Source: Oasisia sp. SBJ-2009 (taxonomy: Eukaryota > Annelida > Polychaeta > Sabellida > Siboglinidae). Taken from it: 64,000 nucleotides of DNA. The stretch spans positions 37,933,230 through 37,997,229 of the forward strand of contig OZ024864.1 of assembly GCA_964017155.1 (NCBI GenBank). Reading direction: 5' to 3'. The notes under the pieces are model-generated. The model was not told where the DNA came from. It searched no databases and was given only the letters and a program-made list of their open reading frames with translations. Below, piece by piece: positions 10,263 to 22,109 of this stretch. The stretch's first letter is position 1; each line of letters begins with the position of its first letter. The translations under genes and the position numbers were made by a program.

Positions 10263-10632
10263 AAGTTTGTACCCAGCTTTTTCATATAATAAATGATTAT
10301 TAGAAGCTGTCTGAATTTGTCGTGTAGCTGGTCAACTGTAGAAAACTAATGAGCAATTTACAAAATGATATCTGAGACGGCTCACACAAATTCTCCTTTA
10401 GTATTTAAATATAAACAAACGCGCAAGATTTACAGGTGAGAATATACAATGTTTTAAGTTATGTTTCTTTTGATAAAGAATGGAATGAAAAATAATTCCT
10501 TTTACAGTGCTGCCTCGTAACACCGTGAACCAATTTAACTGCGAGTCTTTTACGCGCTAGGCAATTATTAGATTACTTTATGATAATCACTGCTGAATGG
10601 TCCACCTTTGTAATTCATTGTTTACTCACCAG

Positions 10633-10773
10633 GAGGTTCGTCAGATTAGAGAGAAGTCGGCTGCTGAGATTGCAGACCTTGAAGGCATCGCCCAGGCGCA
10701 CTACAGCAGAGCCAATCGGCTCGGAGACGAACTCAACTATCTGAGAGCAGAACACTTGGAAATAGTGCGGCGG
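10633..10773 (+). CDS. CNTRL: Centriolin exon A2, diagnostic exon
   Basis: Acceptor CTCACCAG and donor CGG|GTATGT enclose 47 codons, phase 0 to 0. The segment IADLEGIAQAHYSRANRLGD aligns residue for residue with MATIELVAQDNHERARRLMK in the C-terminal region of human centriolin (recalled, not searched), followed by ELNYLRAEHLEIVRR against a similar ELNQMQYEYTELKK. This is one of the main reasons for the gene assignment. No lesion. Copy B2 differs at two residues (Gln to His, Arg to Ile). Confidence 0.88.
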
Positions 10774-10803
10774 GTATGTTACGTCTTATTCCTACACCAA
10801 GCC

Positions 10804-11685
10804 AGCGGGTAGAGCGGTGCCGGTGGGTAGAGTGGTGCCGGTGGGTAGAGTGGTGCTGGTGGGTAGAGCGGTGCCGCTGGGTGGAGCAGTGCCAGTGGGT
10901 AGAGAGTGGTGTCGGTGGGTAGAGCGGTGCCGGTGGGTAGTGCGGTGCCGGTGGGCAGAGCGGTGCCAGTGGGTAGTGCGGTGCCAGTGGGTAGTGCGGT
11001 GCCGGTGGGCAGTGCAGTGCCGGTGGGCAGAGCGGTGCCAGTGGGTAGTGCGGTGCCGGTGGGCAGTGCAGTGCCAGTGGGTTGTGCGGTGCCGGTGGGC
11101 AGAGCGGTGCCAGTGGGTAGTACGGTGCCGGTGGGTAGAGCGGTGCCAGTGGGCAGAGCGGTGCCAGTGGGCAGAGCGGTGCCAGTGGGTAGAGCGGTGC
11201 CAGTAGGTAGAGCGGTGCCAGTGGGTAGAACGGTGCCAGTGGGTAGTGCGGTGCCAGTGGGTAGTGCGGTGCCGGTGGGCAGAGCGGTGCCAGTGGGTAG
11301 AGCCGTGCCAGTGGGTAGAGTGGTGCCAGTGGGCAGAGCGGTGCCAGTGGGTAGAGCGGTGCCGGTGGGTAGAGCGGTGCCGGTGGGTAGAGCAGTGCCG
11401 GTGGGTAGAGCGGTGCCAGTGGGTAGAGTGGTGCCGGTGGGTAGAGTGGTGCTGGTGGGTAGAGTGGTGCCGCTGGGTGGAGCGGTGCCGGTGGGTAGAG
11501 GGGTGCCGGTGGGTAGAGCGGTGCCGGTGGGTAGAGCGGTGCCGGTGGGTAGAACGGTGCCGGTGCATAGAGCGGTGCCAGTGGATAGAGCGGTGCCAGT
11601 GGGTAGAGCGGTGCCAGTGGGAAGAGTGGTGCCAATGGGTAGAGTGGTGCCAATGGGTAGAGTGGTGCCGGTGGGTAGAGTGGTG

Positions 11686-11687
<2 letters not shown>
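10804..11687. repeat. 18-bp GC-rich minisatellite, copy A only
   Basis: About 49 units of GGGTAGAGCGGTGCCGGT, followed by (CA)n at 11,688-11,735. Copy B at 29,229-29,252 has only about one unit before its own CA run. Both strands are open for hundreds of codons in several frames purely because the unit length is a multiple of three. Confidence 0.97.
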
Positions 11688-11740
<53 letters not shown>

Positions 11741-11884
11741 TGAATGTACAAAACACATTTATGTACTTTTGACAACACTCCTGTCCCTGTCTGCTCCTGG
11801 CCCAGCTGGTTGTGGCCCACCAAATGACCCGATGTCCCTGTCTGTCCCTGTTGTCCCCTGATCCCATCCGTCTCTTCCCTCCAG

Positions 11885-11965
11885 CTGCAATCCCAGGAGG
11901 AACTGTCCAGCCGGGAACATGAACTGGAGGACACACTGCGAGAACTCAAGGACGATATCAAAACA
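11885..11965 (+). CDS. CNTRL: Centriolin exon A3
   Basis: Acceptor TTCCCTCCAG and donor ACA|GTGAGT enclose 27 codons, phase 0 to 0. Peptide LQSQEELS then SREHELEDTLRELKDDIKT, which matches the human centriolin stretch RRQMEISDAMRTLKSEVKD in position and pattern (recalled). It directly follows exon A2 just as in the human protein. Intact; B3 differs only by Asp to Glu. Confidence 0.85.
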
Positions 11966-12020
11966 GTGAGTGACACTCTTGATCTGCCTGGTCCGCGGCT
12001 CACACTTCTCATTCTGTTCT

Positions 12021-12608
12021 CTGTCACTGCTGTTGTCTCTTACGTTGTTGTCATCACTGCTGTTGTCTCTTACGTTGTTGTCATCACTGCTGTTGTCTTT
12101 TACGTTGTTGTCATCACTGTTGTTGTCTCTCAAGTTGTTGTCATCACTGCTGTTGTCTCTTACGTTGTTGTCATCACTGCTGTTGTCTCTCAAGTTGTTG
12201 TCATCACTGCTGTTGTCTCTCAAGTTGTTGTCATCACTGCTGTTGTCTCTTACATTGTTGTCATCACTGCTGTTGTCTCTCAAGTTGTTGTCATCACTGC
12301 TGTTGTCTCTCAAGTTGTTGTCATCACTGCTGTTGTCTCTCAAGTTGTTGTCATCACTGCTGTTGTCTCTCAAGTTGTTGTCATCACTGCTGTTGTCTCT
12401 CAAGTTGTTGTCATCACTGCTGTTGTCTCTCAAGTTGTTGTCATCACTGCTGTTGTCTCTTACATTGTTGTCATCACTGCTGTTGTCTCTCAAGTTGTTG
12501 TCATCACTGCTGTTGTCTCTTACGTTGTTGTCATCACTGCTGTTGTCTCTTACGTTGTTGTCGTCACTGCTGTTATCTCTTACTTTGTTGTCATCACTGC
12601 TGTTGTCA
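12021..12608. repeat. 30-bp minisatellite
   Basis: About 19 units of TGTTGTCTCTTACGTTGTTG then TCATCACTGC, with a common CAAGTTGTTG variant in copy A. Copy B (29,652-30,184) has about 18 units but uses TACGTTGTTG and TGTGTTGTTG, so variants have homogenised differently. The 30-bp period keeps all frames open. Confidence 0.95.
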
Positions 12609-12786
12609 GACAGCATCATTGACAGAGCTATTTTCACGATATGCAAACCGAAATCGGTCAAGCAATGGGTCGGTAATTGAATTAAAAACTGGAGAACCAA
12701 GCATTTCAACAAGAGACTAGAATTTTTGGGAACAGGAATAATAGTTGACTTTTTGAAGCAATGGGGGATTTTACATTGGCAAATAG

Positions 12787-13035
12787 CCCAGACACCCTAT
12801 CACCATGTCACCCTTTTGCCAGGCACCCCATCAGCCTGTCACTCTATTGTCAAGACATCCTATCAGCTTGTCACCCTATTCCCCCAGACACGCTATTGCC
12901 TGGACACCCTATCCCACTCATCCTATCTCACTCACACCCTATCTCACTCTCATCCTATTTCACTCACCCTATCTCACTCTCACCCTATCTCACCCACACC
13001 CTATCTCACTCTCACCCTATCTGTGAGTCACCCTA
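12787..13035. repeat. CACCCTATCTCACT minisatellite, short form
   Basis: Imperfect units of about 16-17 bp with core CACCCTATCTCACTC, running almost to the acceptor of exon A4. In copy B the same array spans 30,355-31,155, about three times longer. It is pyrimidine-rich and so may overlap the functional polypyrimidine tract. Confidence 0.93.
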
Positions 13036-13051
13036 TCGCCCGTGTGCCCAG

Positions 13052-13180
13052 GAGGTAACGGAGGGGATGCTGGAGCTGGAGCGATCCCGCATCGAGACGG
13101 CCACGGAGCTGGAGCAGCTCCACGACCAGAAGGACAACCTGCAGGAGCATCTGAGCGTGCTCAAACACACCCTCGTCGTG
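13052..13180 (+). CDS. CNTRL: Centriolin exon A4
   Basis: Acceptor GTGTGCCCAG and donor GTG|GTAACT enclose 43 codons, phase 0 to 0. Peptide EVTEGMLELERSRIE, then TATELEQLHDQKDNLQEHLS and VLKHTLVV. The ATELEQLHDQKDNLQEHLS part parallels PADLEAILERNENLEGELES of human centriolin (recalled). Open. B4 differs at four residues. Confidence 0.85.
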
Positions 13181-13723
13181 GTAACTCTCTCGCATGCATG
13201 CACGTGTCGTCACGCTTCGTCACGCTTCGTCACGCTTGTGTTTCTGTCTTTTTCTTAAGATTTGTCGCACTTATAAACGATCATTTCCCAGCGATGAAGA
13301 AAAATGTCATCGAAATTTATATTTTATATTTTATTGAAAATGTGGTTTATTCTCCTTGTTAAAATAATAATATTAATAAAGGCTTGATGCAAGAAATACT
13401 AGAAGCTACCACTATTGCTAAACATTACTTGTTTTATTAAGTGAACACTATATGTTTTCTGTGGCAAGGTTCATGGGGATCTCGTTTTCTGTTCAGATCC
13501 CAACTGTTGGACCTGGCTGAGATATATTTCTGTTAAATTATAAGATTGTTGTTGTGGTCACTGTCCACTCAAGCGGCCAGTCATCCATTGTCACAATGGC
13601 CACTAAGTCAGAACCTCGGGAGTGAATCACTGAGAGTGAAACCTTGAGAGTGAAACATGTTAATGGAATGTCTTTGTGAACTTACAACATGAACCGATCA
13701 ATGACTGGTGAGTTCTGTTTCAG

Positions 13724-13813
13724 ATCCGGAGTGGCGTCAACACCCCAGTGCCACAGGATGCAACGGCAAAGGGAAACACTAACTACTTTGAAGAACAACA
13801 ATACCAGCTGAAG
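13724..13813 (+). CDS. CNTRL: Centriolin exon A5
   Basis: Acceptor CTGTTTCAG and donor AAG|GTGACT enclose 30 codons, phase 0 to 0. Peptide IRSGVNTPVPQDATAKGNTN then YFEEQQYQLK. It is a less helical, Thr/Pro-containing linker before the final helix, as in vertebrate centriolin. B5 differs by Val to Ala. It is the last undamaged exon of copy A. The foldback transposon lies 80 bp downstream. Confidence 0.8.
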
Positions 13814-13893
13814 GTGACTAGTTCTGTCAACGTCTCAGAGATGTCACTGACACAATGGTGGAACCTTTGTGTAGAGACATATGTGAAGTGGTC

Positions 13894-14980
13894 GGTTCCG
13901 GGTCGCATCGGCAGCGTAACCAACTCGACTAGCCGAGACGTCCAAAATGAAATAGTCGTGTCGGCGGAAAACCTTGGACGCGTCGGCGAGAAGTTTGGAC
14001 GCGTCAGCGAGAAGTTTGGACGCGTCGGCGAGAAGGTTTGGACGCGTCGGCGAGAATTTTTGGACGCGTCGGCGGTGAATTTGGTCGCGTCGGCGAAATA
14101 ACTTTTACCCGTGCCGAAGTGGTATCGTTGCCGATGCAACCAAATAATTCGAAGTCACTTTGAATGACTTTTATCATGTGGCTTCGGCAAATTGAATTTC
14201 TACGTGTAGCAATTTGAATCGAACACGGGCATACTTAATTTATTTATCTATATAACGCATACCATTGAGTAGACATGAGCTAGACGAACGAAGTGCAGCT
14301 ATCAGTGATATAACGCATACCATAGTTTCGCTGAATCGACTACCTACCGAGGTGACAAAGAGCTAGACGAACGAAGTGCAGCTATCAGTGATATAAACAA
14401 CATCATGACAACACATTTTGCCGAAAAGACTACCTACCGACAAATGCTATATGCCGAGGTTTAGCAATTTGAAATGCAACTTCGCAATGGGCCATTTAAA
14501 AGGCTTTTGTTTGTTATAAATCGTCATAATTTTATTCAACTTTTTATTTACAATTAATTTATTTATCTATATAATGCATGCCATTGGATCTAGACTGATA
14601 TAAACAACATCGTGAAAACACATTTCGACGAAAAGACTACCTACCGAGGCGACAAATGTTATATGTCAAAGTGTCAAAAAAATGTGTCGCCGAAGTGGTA
14701 TCCTTGCCGAGGCGACCAATCTTGTGCCGCCGAGACGACCAAAACGCCGCCGACGTATCCAAAATATTTCGCTGACATATCCAAGGATTTCTCCGACGCG
14801 TCCAAAATATTTTGCCAACGCGTCCAAGGATTTCGCCGACGCGTCAAAAATATTTTGCCGACGCGTCCAAGGATTTTGCCGATGCGTCCAAAATATTTCG
14901 CCCACGCGTCCAAGGATTTCGCCGACGCGTCCGGAGATTTCACCGCCGACGTGGTAACGCTGCCGACGCGACCAGTTACC
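13894..14980. mobile_element. 1,087-bp non-autonomous foldback DNA transposon, 8-bp TSD
   Basis: AAGTGGTC occurs at 13,886-13,893 and again at 14,981-14,988; copy B has it once, uninterrupted, at about 32,330. The termini are inverted: GGTTCCGGGTCGCATCGGCA from the left against GGTAACTGGTCGCGTCGGCA from the right end. Inside each end is an array built on TTGGACGCGTCGGCGA (13,970-14,100), inverted on the right (14,750-14,950). A 36-bp unit beginning GAGCTAGACGAACGAAGTGC is repeated in the middle. No transposase is visible. An 8-bp TSD suits hAT, P or Merlin; the family is undecided. Confidence 0.92.
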
Positions 14981-14988
14981 AAGTGGTC

Positions 14989-15358
14989 AACTGGAACATT
15001 GGCAACTTTCCTGAAACAACTCAAAACTTATCTATTTCGTTTGTATTAAATGCCTTGATGGCACTGGTTTATATTTCATAGCATTGACTGGTTTTAAATT
15101 GTTCTGTTTGAAACTGTATTTTTACACCCTATTTTATTTATTTTATTTACTTATCTTAACATATTTATTATTTATTTTTTTATCTTAACTTACTTAATTA
15201 TTTATCTTAGTTTATTTATTTGATTTTAGCTTATGTATTTAATTCATTTATATTTTAGATTATTAGTCAACACATCATGTTAATGTGAAGCGCTTTGATT
15301 TGGTTGGCATTTAATTACTTAAAAAGTGCTATGTTAACAAACATAATTATTATTATTA
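14989..15358 (+). mobile_element. Probable LINE 3' end (copy A)
   Basis: The segment reads TLATFLKQLKTYLFRLY followed by a stop, like the C-terminus of many CR1/L2-type reverse transcriptases (S..FK..LKT.LF). An AT-rich tail follows, with AGCGCTTTGA, AAAGTGCTAT and (ATT)n. Copy B has the same start (32,340-32,560) but a shorter tail, so it predates the duplication. Only the last residues are visible. Confidence 0.4.
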
Positions 15359-15499
15359 TCACAAGAGGTGTCAAAACAACCTGTGAGATTGTCTGCATTA
15401 CTTGGCAATGATTGTTCACGTGTATCAGTGTACAAACATGTCTGTGTGACAAACATGTTTGTAACATGTCTATAATGTCTAACACAAGTTTATATGTAA

Positions 15500-15965
15500 C
15501 ACTTACATGCGTAACCCAAGTGTATCTGTAACACAAGTTACAGATACTGTAACACAAGTGTATCTGTAACACAAGTGTGTATTTTAACACAAGTGTGTCT
15601 ATAACACAAGCCTGTCTTTTAACACACATGTGTCTGTAACACAAGTGTGTTTTTAACACAAGTGTATCTGTACGACATGCGTGTCTTTTAACACAAGTGT
15701 GTCTGTAGCACAAGTGTGTATGTAACACAAGTATGTCTTTCAACACAAGTGTGTCTTTTAACACAAGTGTGTATGTAACACAAGTGTGTCTTTTAACACA
15801 AGTATGTCTGTAACACAAGTGTGTCTTTTAACACAAGTGTGTCTGTGACACAAGTGTGTATGTAACACAAGTGTGTCTTTTAACACAAGTGTGTCTGTAA
15901 CACAAGTGTGTCTGTAACAAAAGTGTGTCTGTAACACAAGTGTGTCTGTAACATGATTATGTCTT
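15500..15965. repeat. TGTAACACAAGTGTGTC minisatellite, long form
   Basis: Units of about 17-19 bp with alternating TGTCTGTAAC and TGTCTTTTAAC variants. Copy B keeps only about 200 bp of it (32,558-32,760). Minus-strand open frames are artefacts. Confidence 0.92.
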
Positions 15966-16028
15966 TAACACTCACAGGAGTGCATGTAACGGTGTTACAT
16001 CTGTAACACTGTAACGTGTTTGTTACAG

Positions 16029-16132
16029 CTTGAGCAGAAGATCAGTCGTCACGCTGAGGTGATGGAGAGTCGGAGATAGGTGTCACATGACAGCATCCAC
16101 AGCTGCAACGGAAGCTGAATAACCTTGAACAG
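16029..16132 (+). pseudogene. CNTRL: Centriolin exon A6, broken
   Basis: Counterpart of B6 with intact acceptor TGTTACAG and donor CAG|GTGACC, but with two lesions. Codon 17 is TAG (16,077-16,079) where B has CAG after an Arg-Thr pair. Near 16,099 the run ATCCACAGCTGC lacks one base relative to ATCCAGCAGCTGC, so the exon is 104 bp rather than 105 and shifts frame. Either lesion removes the conserved C-terminal helix from any message using this exon. Confidence 0.85.
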
Positions 16133-16855
16133 GTGACCTTCACTTGACCTTCAGTGCTTTATACATCCTTTCCCTTGTTCCATCCCACAAAGATGGTTTC
16201 CTCGTCAGTTATGCCACGTTGGGTGTTATTTTTCTCTATGCTCTCAAATCATTGGGCCAATTGTTTTCATTTAATGTTTCATGGGGCATTATTTGGGGTG
16301 GCTGTGTATTTGAGTGTCTTCTTGGTAATTGTTTTTAATGCAAAACTGTTAACGCCATCCCAGTCATTCAGACATTGACATTATAGTAGGTTGTTTTAGT
16401 GTTAATCATTAATGGACTACCTGTTTTTTTTATTTAATGTACTAATACTTTTATTGATCTATTTATTCTAATATTTTATTAACGTATTATTTTAGCTCAC
16501 AGTGTAGTATCCTTTACATTGCATGACCGTGAAATTCAATGTACAAATAATTTGTATCTATTTATTATATTTATTTTATTAATTTACTCATCGTTTTAAT
16601 GTACACTTAAAATATACAGTTAATTGTATTTGTCTATTTGTCATATTTATTTTATTAACTTACTACTTTAGCACACAGTCACGTTACAACTGCAGTATAG
16701 TGAAACATCACGTTTTAGCAGTAAATACTTGAAGACTTGAAGTTACGTTTGCTTTACGCTGACATATGAGAGACAAAAGTCTGGTATTTCAACAGCTAGA
16801 CGACCTGTGTTCATAATCGACACAGTTATTGCTATATGACATTGTTTCTCGACAG

Positions 16856-16957
16856 GTTCTGTGACAAAGTGATTCACATCGACCTACTACGCCATCTAGT
16901 GATGTCCTGTTGAACCGCTCCCGAACTCCGACTCCGGCGGGAGAGTTTGATATGCAG
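16856..16957 (+). pseudogene. CNTRL: Centriolin exon A7, broken
   Basis: Splice signals are kept (CGACAG acceptor, ATGCAG|GTAAGG donor) and the length is 102 bp as in B7, but the third codon is TGA (16,862-16,864) where B7 has TGC. The rest would encode the same Ser/Thr/Pro-rich tail as B7 (HRPTTPSSDVLLNRSRTPTP). Confidence 0.82.
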
Positions 16958-17816
16958 GTAAGGGAGTGATGCTGACAGCTTGTTGTGCTGACAAGCTGAC
17001 AGCTTGTGATGACATCTTAGCATGGTATTCTGGGGCATAATAGTGCAGTGGTGCAAAGGTGGACTCGATTGTAATCTATTTTGCTTTCACCTCGTGTTCA
17101 GTTATTTTTACAGAAAAGCAAATCTACAAAGTATTCATTACCACATGCAAGCTTGTGTCTGTGATTTTAAAGTGTAGCTTTGAGATAAAAATCAATTGAA
17201 AAACTGCTTACTTATTTAATTGCTGCAGAATATTCAATTCAAATATTCTTGCATCACGACGTGATTGTCCTATTTCCTGTTGTTGGCTTCCTTATTCTCT
17301 CAAAAACCCGGAAGACTTTAGAGCATTAAATCACTGACATATATTAAATAAATTTATTTAGATTACATATTTATATTTGGACACCAAAAACATTGGATTT
17401 AATCAAGGAAGCCACTTTAATCCGTTCATATACTATGAACTAGAAACACGATTTGTGATGTGAAATAATAATATTTATTTTGTATAGTTCCATATCCACA
17501 GCAATTTAGTACTTAACATAAAAAATAATACGAAATAAGAAAACATGTAACTATATAAATACATAATTTAATGACATTCGTTTATAATAACAAATTATAG
17601 TGCAACATAAATACATAAAAGCAGTTCATTCAGTTATAACACTTAGAAATTAATTAATTAATTAAAACTAAATATTTAATAAATTACAGCAAAAATGCTT
17701 CCGTGAATTAAATAAGCACCTTTACAGATGCCTTAGAAGATCAAAGTAAAGTTTTAGAAGTGAAAATAGTTGGCATAGCGTTCCAAACTGATGCCATGAT
17801 GACCTCTTGTCTGATT

Positions 17817-17930
17817 CCAAGTGAGGGGACATATCCAAAGCGAGCATACTCACCGAATCGTCACAGCAGTCGGAGGCTGCACTCAGCCGGGAGTGCATCA
17901 AACATTGCTGAAAAGGGTCCATCGTCGTGA
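17817..17930 (+). pseudogene. CNTRL: Centriolin terminal exon A8, acceptor deleted
   Basis: Matches the 3' part of B8 up to the shared stop TGA at 17,928-17,930. Relative to copy B about 74 bp are missing, including the CAACAG acceptor and the first codons. The exon therefore has no visible acceptor of its own. Confidence 0.82.
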
Positions 17931-20157
17931 ATCGACAACCAAGTTGGTCATGTGGACGGAAGTAGATGGCATCTCTCACCAAGTTTACTGTTTCAGCAGA
18001 AGGGCTGAATCGCATCGGGTAAATTTAAGAACATCGGCCGAATGCCGTATTAATCATATGAATTACATGTAAATGAAATAGCTTAAAACTAGTTAGTTTT
18101 CGTGTCTGTACCTGATACATTATGACCAATATGTTGCCAAGAAGTGCCACTGGTCTATGCAAACTGATGTAAATTACAAGTTTTGATTATGAATTTATTC
18201 TGAAAAAAATTGCATAATTCCAGAGGTATATGCCGGGGAGGGGCCATTGAGACTGAGGGTCTGTACTGTGATCTTTTGTAATGGACCTACTGTTTCTTTG
18301 AATATTCAAAAGTGAGTCTACAAATGGAACTCTGACCCTCAACCAAAGCTGTGTAGCACCAACAGAATACATTGAATGTAGTATTGTGTATTTCCACTGA
18401 TAGTATTGTATACTGATAGTATTATATATACTTCCGCTGACAGTATTCTATACTTCCACTGATAGTGTTGCATACTTCCACTTATAGTATTGTATACTTC
18501 CACATAATTTTTATTTATATTTTATATTTTACATAACTGTGCATGCGAGACAAACTGTTTTATAGAAGCTCAACTTATTTATCATCAGGATCAGTGCAGC
18601 AGTATTTTAGTATACATTTTAATTTCTGACTCTTTAATGTGGTAAAATGTATGAACGACTACCATCTTTATGATGGTATCACTTTTCCATTCACTAGTTT
18701 ATTATTTATTGCTTAGTTTATTATATGCTTTGTATACGTCGTAAGTTTATGATAAAGCTTGGTACACTGTATACATTATAACTTGCATGCTTTTATAATT
18801 GTGATGTTGTTTTGATTTCTTGTAACACAATTGTTATGATCAGTCATATGTAGTAATTTTATTTTAAATGTTAAGGTAACCATTATTTGTTTCAATTTCC
18901 GTCCATCTTGCTTCATTGTATAGTATGCACCTACCTACATGTTATTGTTATATACAAATATTGCGTGTTCTCATGACATACATTTTATTAGTTTATATGA
19001 TGTGAACTTTTACAACAAACTATACATGTCATGAGGATAAGTTTATTTGTTTGTCCATCGGTTGTTGCCACTGTGGCAAAGTCTTGTTAAATAAATTATT
19101 AGATATATCGAAGTGCAAGAGTTAGTGGTTATTTCTTTCCTGGTCCAGCTTTACATATGTGTAACTGATATATTAGGGGAGTGGCAGATCTCTCTAACAG
19201 ATCGATTTTTACACCACCCCCACACACACTTAAATTTTACATAATTAGAAAGCCCTGCATCTCCCCGTTACGATTATTCCTGTCGTAGAGTTGCGAACTG
19301 GTGTAGTTTGTATTAATCCAAGGTCACCATCAATCAATCGATTTTAGAAATTGGGCACTTCTGAAAACTTCTTGAACTTCTACTATTTTATCCTTAATAT
19401 CAATTTATGTTAACAAATGCAGAATGCTAATGCCTATCTGTGCACAATATGTGTATGTGCCAGGGGTTGAGTAGTGACTAGTAATATAGGTTTTTGTGTA
19501 AAAGTACAACATTAGTGTGTGTTGAACCCATAAAAACGATTACTTAATAAACATGACCTTCTGTTGCTATATTCCATTCCCAAGGCAATCTAGATCCCAA
19601 AAATAAATGTATGGCTAGAAGAATGGGTGGGCGTAGTGAAGTAAGAATTATACAAATGTCGGTTTTATATAAAGGTGGAAGGGATTTCAGAATGTATGGT
19701 CATGGTTTCATTTATATGGATTTTTCTTATTTATATGTAACAGAGCAACTAAGAAATTAGATCAACCGTAACATATTACTATATAGTTTTATATTTATTC
19801 TCTAACCTCTCTGCTGTGAACGTTCACATGTTATTTACACAAAAACAATTCCACTCCCTTGGAAAAAAGATTCTAATTTACTGAAACATAATTGTCAAAA
19901 CATTTCATAAATGGCAAACATTACTTTGTTGATACAGTTCATTAAACGCGTACAACATTGCAACACTGGGATATGGGCCTTACTTACCCCTTGACTTCTT
20001 AATATCATTACTGCAGTCCTCAACATATTCTAAGCTGATCTCTACAACAGTTATGATTGTTGTATTTAACTTGATGACTTGGCAGAACTCTGACGTTGTA
20101 TATTAATCCCTCTTTGTTTCGCAACATTTATCAAGGCGAAGTTCATATTCCTGCTTA
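17931..20157 (+). other. Downstream (3' UTR-like) part of copy A
   Basis: No coding signal. AATAAA at 19,090-19,095 corresponds to the poly(A) signal of copy B (36,240-36,245). The whole stretch is near-identical to 35,082-37,308, which includes a TATACTTCCACTGATAGTAT repeat cluster near 18,395-18,500. Confidence 0.7.
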
Positions 20158-20159
20158 CA

Positions 20160-20230
<71 letters not shown>

Positions 20231-20274
20231 TCACTCACTCTCACACACACACACACACCCACACACCGACACAA

Positions 20275-20361
<87 letters not shown>

Positions 20362-20362
20362 T
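20158..20362. repeat. (CA)n microsatellite at the 3' edge of copy A
   Basis: CA runs interrupted by CTCA and CCGACACAAT. Homology to copy B stops here; copy B also stops at a CA/CG tract (37,309-37,371). Confidence 0.95.
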
Positions 20363-20949
20363 ATAACTTTGACTACAGTTAATACATTTCTAAGATATCA
20401 CAAAACCACCTGAACTGATGAAATGGAATCAATGTGTGTGCACACAACATGTAGTGTTTGCATAAAGAACACCAGCAGGGTATGAACCTACCACACACAA
20501 CACTGAACCGACATTACCCTAAACTGTACAAGTGAAAAAAAATTGGTTTAGAGAAACATTTAGCAGTGCTTTTGCATTAAAACACAGTATTCTGACTGCA
20601 ATCAGTCACAACTGTATTATGTCACAACTGTATTATTAGAACATTAATATACAGGTACATGAACTGACAGGAATACATAATAATTAGTACACGATCTGTA
20701 AAAGCATGCACCAACTCATTTTTATGGACAAGACTGCTAGTTGTGGTTTTGAACTCTTCATATCGCGTCATTATAGCTGCCCAACACCTAATTTCAAAGA
20801 TTGTTTTTGCCAAACAAAAATACAAAACGAGTATAACTGTTTCCTACAAGCATGAGTTATGATTATTAAACCAGAACATGTAGCATCGTCTAACACTATC
20901 CAAAATGTCCTCTAGTTCGTTATCTTCAATAAAATACTCGCTAGGTGTG

Positions 20950-21041
20950 CGAGCGTGTGTGTGTGTGTGCGGGCGTGTGTGTGTGTGTGTGTGTGTGCGT
21001 GCGTCTGTCTGTCTGTCTGTGTGGGGTATGTGTGTCCGTGT

Positions 21042-21079
<38 letters not shown>
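20950..21079. repeat. (GT)n with (CTGT)n block
   Basis: GT runs interrupted by GCGGGCGT, a CTGTCTGTCTGT block and GGGGTATG. Confidence 0.95.
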
Positions 21080-21083
<4 letters not shown>

Positions 21084-22109
21084 ATAATGAATAATGTATG
21101 TATAATCCTACATTATATATAATAAAAAGAAAACTATGCAAGTTCAAAGTATGTTAGACATTTTTGTTATGTGTATTTAATAGTTGTTTTGTTGATGCAG
21201 GTGTTATGTACACGTATGAAAGGTTGGTAATGTACACGATTATACTGACTGGGTATTTGTATTAACTGTGTTTCTTAATTATTAAGAAACAATATCAATA
21301 ATAATAATGAATATCTCAAAGAAAAGATTATAACCAAAGGTTATTCTAGGTAATATTATACCTTACCTACCTTATGATACCTTATGACGGTTCTGATCGC
21401 AGGATATACCTGTGTAAACTTATGCAAACTCATTTTTAAAGGTATCTTAACAATGAATGATCGCAGTTATTTATTCATACATTCAATGTACTATTATTAA
21501 TATACCATAGTTATATTTATTTACTTATTGATGACTAAAGACAATGTAGTTTATTTTGTATAGTAGAAATGATTGTATCTTAAAAATTTACTATCAATAA
21601 AATATTGATGATTTTATGCATGGTATTAATTCTTTTACAATTATAATTCCAGCCAAAACAGTTATTTGGATAAGCGCGATATACGAAAAATATAATAATT
21701 ATTATTATAGAATGAAAAAATCATGAAATATATCAACATATATTAAAATAAATATTTTTTAATACAACATAATATAATTCCAACATATAATTAGGTACGT
21801 CCCCTTGTAGTTACATACAAGGTGACGTATACTTAGGCGTGGACGTTCCACATTTGAAATGTAAGAGAGTTCAAGCATTTTTATATCTTTCAATAATATT
21901 TACGTACGTACAACAAATTAATTAAAGCTTACCGTGAGGCTGAGTTGTGTACGATTAAAGCTGTTAAAACATTTATAATATACCTTAAAATAAGTCAATG
22001 TGCTGTTGCGAGTATAACTGTTTCCCACAAGAAAAAAACTTTGAAAAACAAAAGAGAGGGAATGAGGAAGTGGGAGACACTGGGTATATAGCCTGTAGTA
22101 CAATCTAAT

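Larger units (their letters stand above)
8930..20160 (+). repeat. Segmental duplication, copy A
   Basis: Co-linear with 27,665-37,310. Eight exons, intron sequence and about 3 kb downstream match with only scattered differences by eye, for example 17,000-20,100 against 34,080-37,250. Breaks in co-linearity are an extra block at about 9,080-9,430 in A, the 18-bp minisatellite in A, the transposon in A, two TTAA elements in B, and changed minisatellite lengths. Confidence 0.95.

Noticed and set aside
10733..12027. Open frames of 288-411 codons on both strands
   Set aside because: They lie in the 18-bp and 30-bp minisatellites, whose unit length is a multiple of three, so frames stay open without selection.
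12726..13362. 110-165-codon plus-strand frames overlapping exon A4
   Set aside because: They join the CACCCTAT array to the exon in wrong or unspliced frames; the exon itself is bounded by good splice sites.
18187..18372. 61-codon minus-strand frame conserved at 35,338-35,523
   Set aside because: Conservation is explained by the recent duplication of non-coding DNA; no coding signature.
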